In this document: positions 33,157 to 45,233 of the stretch, one piece after another
Layout of the letters: every line of letters starts with the position of its first letter
Position numbering within the stretch: position 1 is the first letter of the stretch
Source of the DNA: Macrothele yani
Lineage: Eukaryota; Arthropoda; Arachnida; Araneae; Macrothelidae
NCBI GenBank assembly: GCA_039090855.1
Contig: CM077027.1
Coordinates: 99,732,316 to 99,796,315 of the forward strand
DNA: 64,000 nt
Reading direction: 5' to 3'
Notes under the pieces: model-generated
What the model saw: the letters and a program-made list of their open reading frames with translations, nothing else
The model's database searches: none
Told to the model about the DNA's origin: nothing
Position numbers and translations under genes: made by a program

Positions 33157-33640
33157 ATACCTGCCAAGTTTTGCAGTTTAACCTGTAAAATGCATGAAAA
33201 TTGTACTTGTTTCACGGTCATTTCACGAATGACATATTTTGCAGATCTGCACCCCCAACCCCAATGTCTGTCCGGTTTTGAGGGAGAATAAGTGTCCCGA
33301 AAGACCATTGCACCTGCATATTCTGATTTACCCGATCATTCACTTCGTACCACTTTGCGTCCCCAACCCCCTCTGCTTGCAACCTAGAGAGAGAGAGAGA
33401 GAGAGAAGACTGTATAAAAGCTGTAGGATTGGGATTAACTTCTAAAAAGAAAGAGATTAAAAGTTTCAGCCTCAGATATGAAATTTTAAATTGTGTTTTT
33501 GAAGGTATTCCTAACACAGACCTGCCAACTGTTACGATTTTATCTTATTTAGTACGATAAATAATGCTGCAGTATGCTAATACGATTTTTGCATAAAAAA
33601 ATATGATTTTTTTAAATAATGTTTTCCCCAATTTTTTCCT
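33157..33640. repeat. Two adjoining ACCTGCCAA-terminal repeat fragments
   Basis: CATACCTGCCAAGTTTTGC at 33157 and CAGACCTGCCAACTGTTACG at about 33520 resemble the ends of the element at 34128-35928. The second is followed by TACGAT-rich sequence. A (GA)n run lies at about 33388-33407. Confidence 0.5.
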
Positions 33641-33644
33641 TTCT

Positions 33645-34127
33645 CAGACAGAAGCCTTGTAGCAGAATCGCGGCGACGGGCAGTGTACGTCGCAGATTTA
33701 TTTTTGTCCTGCAGACAAAAACAACATCCCCAGAACCCTATTAAACCATCTTGCAGACTCCCTATCATAGATGTAAGTAGTCTGCCTTTCAAAATTTCCG
33801 AAAACGGAAGTTAGGCGTAGTGAGGATTTCTTCTGTAATCATAATTGTTTTTTTCTCGTGAAGGACGATGTACATCGCAGAATTATTTTGTACTCATCCC
33901 TGTAGCAGAATCGCGTCGACGGCCAACATACATCGCAGATTTATTTTGTACTCATCTCCGTAGAAACGCGACGATGTACATCGGAGGTTTATTTTGTACT
34001 CATCCCAATAGCAGAGTAGTGGCGACAGCCGACGTACGTCGCAGATTTATTTTGTACTCACCCCGTAAAAGAATCTCGGTGACATACATCGTAGGTTTAT
34101 TTTGTATTCGATCCGTACATAGCTGCC
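33645..34127. repeat. Compound tandem array: ~50-60-bp units and a 165-bp unit
   Basis: Five to six copies of a 50-60-bp unit (TTTATTTTGTACTCATCCC near 33884, 33938, 33988, 34047, 34104), each with a palindrome like CGATGTACATCG. A unit of the 165-bp type (TTCCGAAAACGGAAGTTAGG) lies between them at about 33780. The array continues at 35929. The apparent ORF at 33845-34291 is a by-product of the repeat. Confidence 0.85.
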
Positions 34128-35928
34128 AATCTTTCAGATGTACCTGGAAAGCTTCCGATTTTGGGGAGTTTTTCCGATATTTCGATCAGAAAATGATTTC
34201 TTCCGATTTTTCATTCTCATACCAAAAATCTATATTTTTTTCTCCCCATTTCAAGAGGGAAAAAAAAAAAAAATCTTTATTCCACTTCTAAAAATCCTTA
34301 ACACGAGATGATTAAAAAGAAAAAAATTCTCCTTATTTCCACTGTGAAAAGAAATTACGAGCGGCACGGTTTTCTGCTTACATGTGGACTTTTGGATGGA
34401 TCGGAGTACCTTCCCCTGCACAAGCGACACAATGCTGGTGACAATTCCCATCAGGCTATATTCAGCTGCGTAACGTAAGGTTACAATCACGTTCTCCTCT
34501 TGCTGTCCCCTCCCCCTGTTCTCCTTTTCAGATAACGCATTCTTCGTCCCCGGGGTGGCAGCTTTTCAGAGGCCAGCGTGGGTGTGTCTTGCATTCCAGC
34601 ACTCCCAGTTCGAAATGCTATTTCAGAACATAGTTATCGTAGAAAAAAAAATTCAAACGGATTTTAAATCTGTGGAATTTTTTAAGCCCAGATCGATACC
34701 CAACATGACAGAAATTAAGCAAAAGCTGCCAGTTTTGTGAAATTAAAAATGCATTAGGCATGGTTTAGTAACTTCTTCGGTGGCAATAAATTTGACCTAA
34801 CAAAAGAATGCTAACTGTAAGAGGAAGTTGGGGAAAAAAAAGTCCAATGTTCATTCGAGCCTGTGCTTCTCCGGCAATGATTTATTTTGCTGGTCCATTA
34901 GTCAGTTTTCTACGCTTTTCAATCGTGCTTTTTTTGTTCGTCGCTCGATAACATGCATAAAAATGTCTTGGCTTGATTCAACAAAATTAATATGTTGGGG
35001 TACTATTTTTTTCCTCTGCCAATTGCATCTCTTTAAGCTGTTACTGTTTTACTACTGCAGTTTTACTCACATTTTTTTTCCAAGTGTCAATAAATTTAGT
35101 ATTAGTGATTCGCTATGAGCAGCAATATGAAAGGGAGGAAAAAAGTACTATCAAACATTCCGTGATGCGTATTCTGCGAAATTCCCGTGTATTGCAAAAT
35201 CTTCAAAAAAATGAAAAATATGCATTTTGCACTGCGTGTCGTGTAATTTCAGCATTTCTCGTGGTGGAAGGAATGATATTACTAATCATATTTCTAGTGC
35301 CTAGCACAAATCTAATGTTGACTGCGTGGAAAAAAATATATGAAATTAACTTCCTTTGTTAAAAGTTTTAATGAACTGGATGCGATTCGTGCAAAATGTT
35401 TGTTCACTTCGTCTTTAGTTGTGCATAATTTACCAATTAGTGTCACCCATTTATTTCACTTTTTTTATTTGACTGTCTCATCGTCCGTCTCTCCTTAAGG
35501 TAATCCTAGAATGAAAATGGTTTGTTTTTGAAAACATTTTAGTTTGTTCCGTGACGGCGTGGGATATGATCCTGTTGGATTTGGGGGTCAAAAGGTGTGG
35601 AACATTCTTCCCTTTAGATGAAAGCTTCCATAAAAATAAATTTTTGTCTCTTTTATAGGCCATAATGTTATAGCTGTAATGAGAAATTCTGTATGGATAA
35701 TCGAAATTAACGATGCCGATAAATTCAAACATATGTAGTTATATCAATTAAAAGTTGATACTTGAGTTAGGTAACATATCATTTTTTAATCGATATGTTC
35801 AGTACATTTAATCAATATGCGCGACAAGTAATTTCATTGAATATATCGATAAAATTTTTTATCGCATATATCGATTCTTTTTTTACGATTTTTCGGTTTC
35901 TGAAAGTTGGCAGGTATGCCCATAGAAG
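34128..35928. mobile_element. hAT-derived non-autonomous element inside the array
   Basis: Ends are inverted repeats of about 20 bp (CATAGCTGCCAATCTTTCAG against the inverse of CTGAAAGTTGGCAGGTATG). Both flanks are array units; the flanking bases TCCGTA and CCCATA are compatible with a decayed target duplication. The interior keeps a piece resembling a hAT N-terminal zinc-finger region on the plus strand (about 35150-35470: NEKYAFCTACRVISAF, then SSLVVHNLPISVTHLF). Catalytic and dimerisation parts are absent. Confidence 0.65.
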
Positions 35929-36200
35929 AATCACGGCAACGGGCGATGTACATCCCAGATTTATTTTGTACCCACCCCCATAGAAGAATCGTGGTGATGA
36001 CCGAGGTACATCACATATTCATTTTGTACTAATCCTTATAGCAGAATCGCGGCGATGGCCGTTGCACATCGCAGATTTATTTATTTATTTAAACTGTCTT
36101 GCAGACCTCTTAAGATGCAAATTCTCCGCCTCTCAAAATTTCCAAAAATGGAAGTTAGGCAATGTGGGGATTCTCCCGTAATCGTAATTTTTTTTCTAAT
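35929..36200. repeat. Compound array, right part
   Basis: Three further 60-bp-type units (TTTATTTTGTACCCACCCC near 35958) followed by one unit with TTCCAAAAATGGAAGTTAGG and CTCCCGTAATCGTAA. The order of unit types matches the array at 11.34 kb. Confidence 0.8.
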
Positions 36201-36519
36201 AATTAACAACATAAAAGTGTTTGCTAATTAGATTTAGTTTCTCAATAAAATTTTGATGTAGGAAAAAAATCCCTACATTCTCTTCATCAAGAATTTATAT
36301 AGCTGAAATAGGCTTAAAAAATTATCAGTATGCGTTGTGTTACGTTTTTTGGATCTGAGAGGTTTGCAGGTCAGCTAACATGTTGGCACAAAAGTTTGAA
36401 GGTCAGAACCTCAGTTAAAGAAAAAAGTTACTGCAATATCATAATAATTCGGTAGTTACTAATGAAACCTTTATCTGTGTGTATAACCTCGATGATAATT
36501 TACTGTGCATCGATTTAAT

Positions 36520-36640
36520 GCCGCCCCAGTGGTGCAGTGGTCTAAGCACTGTCTTATGACTCTTTGTCCTAGTGGATCTGGGTTCGAATCCCAGTGGGGC
36601 AGGGATGTTGTGTTTGTCTTATGGCACCGGCTCTCTCTCT
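36520..36640 (+). mobile_element. tRNA-derived SINE, 3'-truncated
   Basis: Head with A box (GTGGTGCAGTGGTCTAAG) and intact B box (GGTTCGAATCCC). The body stops at a (CT)n run and joins the next repeat. The anticodon-arm region differs from other copies, so it may be a subfamily. Confidence 0.8.
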
Positions 36641-36970
36641 CTCCAACCTGATTTTAAGGTCAAAGGTTATTTGTGACTTTGAAATGGTCAACCCAATTTT
36701 TCTTTCAGTACATGCTTTAAAAGCTCATAAAATGCTCAAAAAAGGCACAAATTTCAACTTTCTAGCCCAATTAGGCAATGAGATAAGAGTACTCAGATTT
36801 TCCGTAGGTCATGATTTTTCAAGGTCATGTAATTTGTAACCCAGTGTTTGGACAGAGCTAAAATTTGGAACATATGCATAAGTCTACATGACTAAACAAT
36901 CACACTGAATTTCAAGGAAATCAAAAGGAGTCAGGTTGAAAATGGCTATTCATTGACATGGGAATGACTT
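36641..36970. repeat. Solo end of a long-TIR transposon
   Basis: The right end CATTGACATGGGAATGACTT matches the ends at 25361 and 56976, and the interior has the same kind of AATTTCAAGGAAATC stretch. No gene is attached. Confidence 0.5.
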
Positions 36971-37323
36971 AAAGAGGGATAATTCTGGCACCTCTGAATT
37001 TCATAAAATTGTGATATCACCAACTGCTAATTTGTGTCTTGCTCTAAGGAGGGTAAAATGTGGATTTTTTTCCCCCTCTCACTTTTGCTCATAGTACAGT
37101 CTGTGAACTTGCAAGAGGAAAAGCTACGAAGTTGTACTTGCTTCCACTATCTTTCTCACATGAAATCTGAGACTACTCTCATTTCCAAACACACATACCT
37201 TTGTTGTAAGTGTGAACCACAGGCTAAACAACATTCACTTCCTGTCACCCGATTAGCTATCCTGGTTCAGTGGTATTGATTACAAATGCTCACTGTGAAA
37301 CCCCCAGGGTCTTTTCACATATC

Positions 37324-40300
37324 CAGGGATCTCATTCCCTCCTAAAATTCCTAATATTTTGTGACCCTCCTTAAATTCCTAAAATTATACCTAAAATTTG
37401 CTATTCATCCTAAAATTTTCGTAAGCTTATTTATTAAAAACACAACCGTTATTAACGCCAATAAATTTACCATTATGGTAAGGTAAAAAGACCTGTTATT
37501 GTAGAAACACAGCCTATATGCTGTGCTGCTGAAGGGAGGGAAAATGACGCCATCGAGATGCACTTGCTTCGGGGCGGGCGCTCCCACTTTTTGCCTTCAG
37601 ACAGTTTTCGAGAGTAACAAGAGATCTAAGGGAAAAGGGGAGGGGTCATTTTCACCCCTGGTTTGCGCTTTGCAGAGCGAACTCCGTGGCACGCAGAAGA
37701 TCGTACTTTATTTTTGTACATGCCTTGTGGAACCTCCTCTTTCTGCTGATGTTTTGTTATTGTAAACCGCAGGTGGGTGGAAGCAAAGAGGAAACGTGAT
37801 CTCCTTCCGTAACCTCCGGCAATGACGATGGGATGGTAGCTGAGTGTTATCGTGACAGGCAGTAGAGCACGTGATCATTGACCTTCGATCGTGCGTCGGC
37901 GACAGCGACCTTCGATGCGCAATATATCTCGGCTCCGACTCGCTTTGACTGAACTTGCGTGAGATGCGTATGATAGTTTCTGGTTTTGTGTCTTTTATGG
38001 TGTTCTCTGTGCTGTGTGCAGGTTCAGTTCTCTAGTGGTGAGCTGCTTTTTTTTTTTTTTTTTTTTTTTTTTTCTACTGACATCCTCGCAGCCAAATTTC
38101 GGGAAGTTGTCTGGTTTTGCAATATTGGAACGTGTTTTTGTACTTCCCTTTCATTTTCTGTTTAGTAATACAAGTGTTTAAGATGCCTAAATCCAAAACA
38201 GAAATTTCAAGATGCGTGGCTCGCCAAAGAATTGGACGGAGTGAAGTTGAAAGAATGGTGTTCTGCAACTGAAACAATATTTTCTGCTAAGTGTATATTG
38301 TGTTCAGAAATTTTCAACATGTTCTAATAGTGGCTTTTCACAAGTAAAAGCGCATCATAAAGGAAAAAAACATTTGCAGAAATTTCAAAGTAAATTTCAA
38401 AATAAGTCCATCCTGAAAGCCTTTAGAGGACGGGATCTTCAGCCCAAAACAAATATTAGTGAAGTACTGAGTCATGATTTACAGTTGGCTAAAGCCCATT
38501 ATGGGCCATGAAAGTTGCTAAGGACAATATGTCTTTTGTTTCATGCACTGAAACAGTTGAACTTTTCAAAGAAATGTTTCCTGATTCTGCTATTGCAGCC
38601 AAAATGCAACTTAAAGAAAAAAAGTTGCTTATGTGATATCACATGGATTGTCAAAATATTTTGAAGAGGATTTGAAAAAAGACATTGCATCTAGTAGCCC
38701 AGGAAAGGTTACTATAGCATTTGATGAAACTACAAATACACAAGTGAAACGGCAGTTGGATGTGTATCTCAGGTACTGGTCTTCAGAAATAAATTCAGTT
38801 TCTTGCCGATACCTAACAAGCGTTTTTCTGGGTCATGCAACAGCAGATATTTTGCTAAAGAAATTCTTGATGTGTTATCATCCTTCAATATTTCGTTGAA
38901 CAGAATTATTTGTGTATCCATGGACAGCCCAAATGTAAATAAGTGCTTTTTACGCAAATTCAATGAAGTTGTAAAACAAGAAACAGGCCAGAAATCTTTG
39001 GAACTAGGTTTTTGCAACCTGCATGTTGTTAGTAATGCATTAAAAATTTTTTTGACAAGCTTAAATATAGATTTTGATGAATTTGCTACTGATATGCATT
39101 ACTTTTTAAAGAGTAGTGCTGCAAGACGAGAGGATTATAAATCTGTCGAGGATATAACATTGGTCACTGCCAAATTTCTTTTGCGTCATGTCAGCAACAG
39201 ATGGTTAACCGTTGGTTCTGTAGCCCAGAGGCTCTTGGATCAATGGCTAAATATTACAGAATATTTTTTAAACTTCTTGCCATCTCAAAAAATATTTGAA
39301 AAACAACTACGCAATTCGGCAAGGTATAAAAGAATTCACTGTTTCCTGAAAAATGAGCTAACTCCTTGCTATTTAGCATTAATTTCATTTTCACACCAAA
39401 ATTTTGAAAAGTTTTCATTATGTTATCAGAGTGAAGAACCAAAAATGCACCAGTTATATTCTGATTTAAATACTTTAATGAAGAATGTTATGGCTCAGTT
39501 TATCCAAGATGATGTTATTGCAGGGAAATTTGGAGAAGACCTAAAGAATGTAGATTTTGAAAACAAAAATTCATGGAAAAAACTAGGGGAGTTAGAAGTT
39601 GGTATGAAGACAAAAAATCTCCTCAGGAATGTTCAGGAGACCAGGCAGAAATTATTTCTCTTAGATGTAAGATCATCACTAATTGCAACCACAAAATATT
39701 TAAAGTCAAATTTGCCATTCTGCAATCAAAAGCTAAGAGACATAGAAGTTTTAAAGGTAAAAGAACCAAAGAAAGAGTCAACTCAACTTTCAGTCACTGA
39801 AGGACTTTCGGAAATAACCAGAATTTCAAGTGTTTTGCATCTTTCTGAGGAACAAATTGATAGAGTAAGAGAAGAGTGGAAACTTTTAAGTTGCGATAAG
39901 CCAACTCTAAATGAACTAGTGAAATTTTCAGAGGAAGGGCATATTCCAGTGCGGATTGATCATTACTGGCGTAATATATTTAGTATTAAAGACTCTAGCG
40001 GAAAAGAAAAATACTCAAATCTTGCTAAACTCATAAAGTCAATTTTAGTTTTACCTCATGGTAATGCTGATGCAGAAAGGAGATTTTCGGTTAACACTGC
40101 TCTGTTAAGGAAGGACAAGGCTAACTTAAAAGACTCAACTATAACATCATTAAGAATAGTTAAAGGGGCCATTAAACACTATGGATGTGTAAGTAAAGTT
40201 CCCATAACAAGAAATTTGTTAAATAGTGTTCGTGATTCACATAAATTTTATAAAGAGTATGTTGATAAGCTGAAGGAAAGAAGAATCAAAAAAGGTAAAA

Positions 40301-41639
40301 GAAAGGAAGCAGAAAGAGAGGGAAAATAAGGAAAAGCAGCTAGAGAAAAAAGAAAAGCTGAGTTTGATGACAAAATAAAAGAAAATGATGCAGAAATAAA
40401 TAGGCTTAAAAAAGATAAAGAAGCCTCCCTAGCAGTAATTCAAGAGGGAACAGAAAAGAATGAGAAAAGCTGTAGAAAAACAAAATACTGTTGAAATAGC
40501 AGTTGCCTCTAACTTGATCATACAAGGTTCAGCTGAAATAAAGAAAACTGAAAGTAAATTAGTTGTGGTGGAAGCAGAAAAAGATAGGCTAATCAGGAAA
40601 AGGTTAAAACAATAATATGAAAATAGTAATTCAGTGAACAATTGTACATAGTTCTTGGTTTTCAATTACCTTTTTAGGATATTATAGTTAAATGTGAAAC
40701 CTGAAAACTTTACTGTGAAAATCGTGAATTGCTTCTGGTTCAACAGCATATTAATGTTCAAAGTGAAACTTGAATGTGGTAAATATACTTGAATATGATA
40801 ATAACACGTGAAAAGATAAGAACTGAACATTAGAAGTAAATCATACTTAAACTTTAGACATTAGACGTTATGCAAAAAATTTGGGTGTGAACTTCGACCA
40901 TGATATACTAATGGACTGGCGACATTGGCAATAGCTGCATCAAAGCCAGCCATGGCTCAAACATTGGGCACGTCATCATCAGACTCCAAAATTTCGTTGT
41001 TACAAATGCTGTTATGATTACTAATTTACGTGGTGCAGAACTTCAGTGTTTTCGGTGTATTATGCTTGAATGCACCTCATATATAATGAAGAAACTCTTC
41101 CAGGTAAGTTTACTTACTTGAGCTATATACATGCATGATCGTGTTGTTTTACATTTTGTGATTTATAATGTGATGAACATTTGCTTGAAGAATTTGGAAC
41201 ATGCATTCCATTTTTTTTTTCTTAAGTTACTATAGCTTTTTATATCAATAATGCTGCAAGTTCTCTGGTTTAAGCTAATTGAAACTTCTATTGACTTAGG
41301 TGATTTAATTCGTTTCTTACCCATGAAAAATCATAGAACTTTCTTTACTATATCGGTCAGAGCAACCACAAGCACAGCAGGTGTAACCCATCTTTTTGAC
41401 TGTTATGTCATGTGCATTTTATGTTGGAGCCAGAAATTTTGATGTCATGCGCAGTCTATCAGTATATATGGTTGAAGGGTGTAGAAGCAAACTCTTTACA
41501 ATGTATACAGTTGTTTTACTAGATGTGCAAATATACATCTAGATTTTTATTAAAATACCTCCTAAAATTTTCCTAAAATTTTTCTAAAAATTCCTAAAAT
41601 TCTTACCTAAAATTTTCCAGAAGTATGCTATGATCCCTG
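37324..41639 (+). mobile_element. hAT transposon, nearly complete
   Basis: The ends CAGGGATCTCA and TATGATCCCTG are inverted; CATATC flanks them exactly at 37318-37323 and 41640-41645. Repeated CCTAAAATT motifs lie just inside both ends (37340-37420 and 41565-41620), likely subterminal transposase-binding repeats. A hAT transposase with few breaks lies at 38183-40615. Its first 151 bp recur almost unchanged at 58372-58522. Confidence 0.9.
38183..40615 (+). pseudogene. hAT transposase with coiled-coil tail, few breaks
   Basis: After an early frameshift, KFQDAWLAKELDGVKLKEWC and KCILC (38200-38320) form a BED-like zinc-finger region. The catalytic domain starts at 38633-38899 (TIAFDETTNTQVKRQLDVYL, with the first Asp) and continues in another frame at 38803-40329 (508 codons, RIICVSMDSPNVNK and HVVSNALKIFLTSL). 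The dimerisation domain is SILVLPHGNADAERRFSVN near 40037-40094. A stop at 40327 is followed, in frame and then after a shift, by a charged coiled-coil stretch (DKIKENDAEINRLKKDKEAS) ending at 40615. Only about two frameshifts after the start and one stop separate it from an open gene, so decay is recent. Confidence 0.88.
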
Positions 41640-41645
41640 CATATC

Positions 41646-42731
41646 CTTCCTTGCATAAATGGCTGGAGTATTAAGATCTTCTACCCATTTGGAGGAAGAG
41701 CTGTGTACACAAAGTACAGCAATGAAGTAGTGGTACAACGATTCCAGTTTCTTGTATCACTTTCTGTTTGTTTATGGCCTTCCATCTCTGATGTTAGATA
41801 TGAGTTGAAGTGTATTAAAAATCAAGGAAAAATAAATAGCTTTCTCTAAACATTCACCTTTCTCTTCCATTTCGCCATTGCCTCTGCTAACTCTAGTGAA
41901 AGGTATACAATGTACTCTACCATTGCTTCAGGAATCGAGATTTCATCTCAATGAACAGGATATCATGATCTGAAGTTCTTTTTCTTTTAATAGCTGACCA
42001 TAGAGCTAAGTATCAGTGGGTGGATGGGTAGCTGAAATGGTTCTCAAAAAATTATCTTTGTTTTATGTTTACCTGTGGCTGTAAATTTGATGTGGCATTA
42101 TTCCCAGGGAAACAAACCAAGGAATTAAACAGAACTGTAGTTTTAGTCTTGGAAAACATAAGTATTTGTTAACATATTTTTAGATGTGATAATTAGCAAT
42201 GTGCAAATACAAAAATATTGCAGTGGAGTGTTCCAGCAGTTATGATGCAAAAATGATGTGGTTTTACGACTCACATTCTCCATTTGTGAATTTAACCAGA
42301 CTTCAATTTGAATAATAGCATGAACTTCTCGTCTAACTTTACACACAATGTCTTACTTTTCACAGTATCTTTGATGTGGCATGTACTGCAGAGTTGTATA
42401 AAATAAAACTTATTCTGCGTAGCACAACCACTGAAGAGCGGATATACTTGCTGCTAAACCTGTGAAGGAAGTGAACCATGATGAAAATAGAATAAGATAA
42501 CTTAAAGAAAAATCAATGAAATGTTAAGTAATTTTTGGAACATTACAGATTCCAATGAGGGAACAAAATAAGTAACATTGCAACTAAATGTGCAGCAAAA
42601 TGCGTGAATAGACCTTTGCGGAAAAACATTGAAATATTATACCATGAATCTCATAAAAACAAGAGGTTAAAGTGAAAGTTTTTATATCCAGAAAAAAAAA
42701 AACAGTTGCGTCAAATCGAACCTTCAAAAAT
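41646..42731. other. No recognisable feature
   Basis: AT-rich sequence without a convincing ORF or repeat. Confidence 0.45.
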
Positions 42732-42740
42732 TATAAATAG

Positions 42741-45233
42741 CAGGGTACCGGAAAATTACCGGTCGCCTGGGCACAAAAAAATTTGGTTCTTGTGCCCAAC
42801 TTTTTACTTCAAATTTCGTAATTTGCAGTCATATTAATTACTTTGAGTTCGTAGATGCAAAATGTAACTTCAACAACATTGTGATTTTAATAAAAATCAA
42901 ACCGAAATTTTCTGCTTTGATCACATTTATAAATTCTGTCAGTTTTTATCCTGAACCAGTGTTTTTCAAGCAGAGAAATGCGATGAGGAAAATCTACCTC
43001 TGAGTCACGTGACTAACCAGTCAGATCGCGGAAGCATTGAAGATCACACTTATTTGGTTTAAGCTGCCGGACCGGGAGCAGAAACAATGAAGACGCGGCG
43101 ACGCCCATTGCAGATTCTCCGAAAAAAGTTTGCAGACTGTTTTTCTATTTTCTTAACATTAAAATTGAAGTTTTTGAGATTTCTTTAAATTTTAAAACAA
43201 AGGAAGGAAAATTTTCACATTTTTAACGTTGGCTCCCGTTGATTTAAGATGTAAAGCTGTAATCGATAGATCACGTAGACAATTATAATCAATAGATGCC
43301 CCCCTCATTTTTATTTTAGCTTTCATCTCTGAAGCGATATTTTTATGCGCACTTCTTAACACACCACACACGTTTGATGTGTGTGATGATTAAAAGCTGA
43401 CATACAGACATGATTCGAAAGCTAATGAGTCGCAATTCTTTTTCTTTCTTTTTTTTTTTTTTTTTTCCCCTGCATGGAAGTGAACCCTAAATTTTAATCT
43501 AACTGAAAGTTAAATTAAGGTGATTTTTTTTTTTCTTTTTTTACAAGAGGCATACCATACCTTTTTTTTTTTTTTTTTTTGCCGCCCGTTGGCTGCAGTG
43601 GTCTCAGCGATGGACCTCTGATCATTCGTCTCTGAAAATGGTCCGGGTTCGAATCCCGGTGAGGCATGGCTGATGTTGTGTTTGTCTTACGAAGAGCACT
43701 GGCTCTCTCCCTTCCTGGAACCAGTGGCCCTAAATTAGGGATGGGCGGCTGCTTATGGCTCATTGAGTTGCTAACGGTAGAGTCGCTTAACTCCTTTAGC
43801 GGCGATGTACCAGAAACAAATGATGCTCCCTCCAATTTCTGCGCTCCCCCAAAGAGAAATGCTTATATAGCGGCCGGGTTTTATGAAAGCTATGGCAAAA
43901 CAATTCCTCTCCCCCTCTCACGTCAACAGTACCTAGCATAAACCTCGTCACAACCAACCAGCACCACTTCCCACCATAACCCCTACCCTGGTGCTAGGAA
44001 GGAGCTCCCTTAGTAGTCCATTGTTCTCCGCTCCAAGGTCCCAAGGCATGATGGGGAAAGGGCAAAATTACCACTGACCACGAGCATCACAGCTACTGGG
44101 TAAGAAAGAAACAAGTGATTCAAACATATTTTCTCTCTCTTTGTTAGGATTCGTAGCCATTATTATAGCCTTTTCAGCACGTAATCACTATCCCGAAAGG
44201 ATTAGTGTCAATCATCCCCATAAAATGATGAATAAGAAAGCTAAGGGAAAGCAAACGCTCTCTGATGCGCAAGGAGTCACTCTCAATCCGCCTTCGGCTC
44301 ACTTTATTAGACAGCGAATATATCCGTTGGAGCTGATTTCTAGCCCATTTTGCTAAACCAGAGTTAACTCGTTCCAGCCGGTTAAAGGGTTAAAACCTCT
44401 ATTAAAAAAACAAAAAAACATTTTTAAAGCATTTTCTGTTTTTTTCGCGGCTGTCAGCTTTCCGTAAGTTGAAAAGCGTTGCAACTTTTTTCCCACTTTT
44501 TGCTTCCAGATGAAAAGCTCTTCACTTCAGTATTCAGTTAGATTGATAAGGCGTCTTTTTTTTGTTCTTCACTCTTTATTATTTTTTTTAAATCATATTT
44601 TTACACATTTTTATTGTCAGTCTTGTAGGCTTGTAGCGGTTGCATTACAACGAGGCATTTCCAGAAGTTGATTGCAGATTTTGCGTTTTTGGCTTCTGAA
44701 AGTTCGGAGCCATGCGCGCATTTCGGAAGGGGGGGGGGATTGACTTCGTAGCATTTTATTTTATCTTTTTTACTTCCAGTTGGCTTTATCTCGGATTTTT
44801 TTTTCTAAAACCACATCTTTACATATTGTTTAATCGTTCTCCCCTGCTTTGTTTCCAGAGCTGTATTACACGGTACTCCGGAAGCTGACGGTTGCAATTT
44901 TTTTTGGCTATGTATTTTCTTCCAAATGAGTTTAATCTCAGATTAGATAAGGTTAAAAGTTTTTTTTTTTCATATTCATTTTTATGTTTTGATTTTTATC
45001 AAAACTAGAACTCCTGAGATTTATATACAGATTTTGAATTTCATTTAGCAGTCAGTAGTTTGGGTAAATAGGCAGTGCTTTAAAGTACACTTAGTATTAT
45101 TGCTCTTTTGTTCCGACATCATCTCACCATGCATTACGTTTGTGCACTGATACTTTGAAATTTGTTTTCCTTTCACCTGGCACCTAAATTTTGGAGCTGG
45201 CTCCTAGATCTGGAGCTTATTTTTCCAGCCCTG
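42741..45233. mobile_element. Non-autonomous hAT-like element
   Basis: Starts CAGGGTACCGGAAAATTACC and ends with an inverse-like TTATTTTTCCAGCCCTG. TATAAATA occurs at 42732-42739 and 45235-45242, one base off each end. No transposase is recognisable. A SINE lies inside at 43581-43800. Beyond it, 43800-44400 is GC-richer with an ORF at 44141-44356 of unknown meaning; 44400-45200 has several similar T-rich stretches with GTTGCAA. Confidence 0.6.
43581..43800 (+). mobile_element. tRNA-derived SINE, diverged
   Basis: Head GCCGCCCGTTGGCTGCAGTG, intact B box GGTTCGAATCCCGG and full body, with several small insertions and no A tail. It follows a T run of about 20 bases. Older than the copies at 14294 and 22876. 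Confidence 0.85.

Noticed and set aside
33845..34291. 148-codon ORF
   Set aside because: Made of the 50-60-bp tandem units; the repeating FCTH/LFCTH pattern reflects the DNA repeat, not a protein family.
38041..38073. Poly-T run as a retroposon tail
   Set aside because: It lies in the 5' region of the hAT element with no retroposon body next to it.
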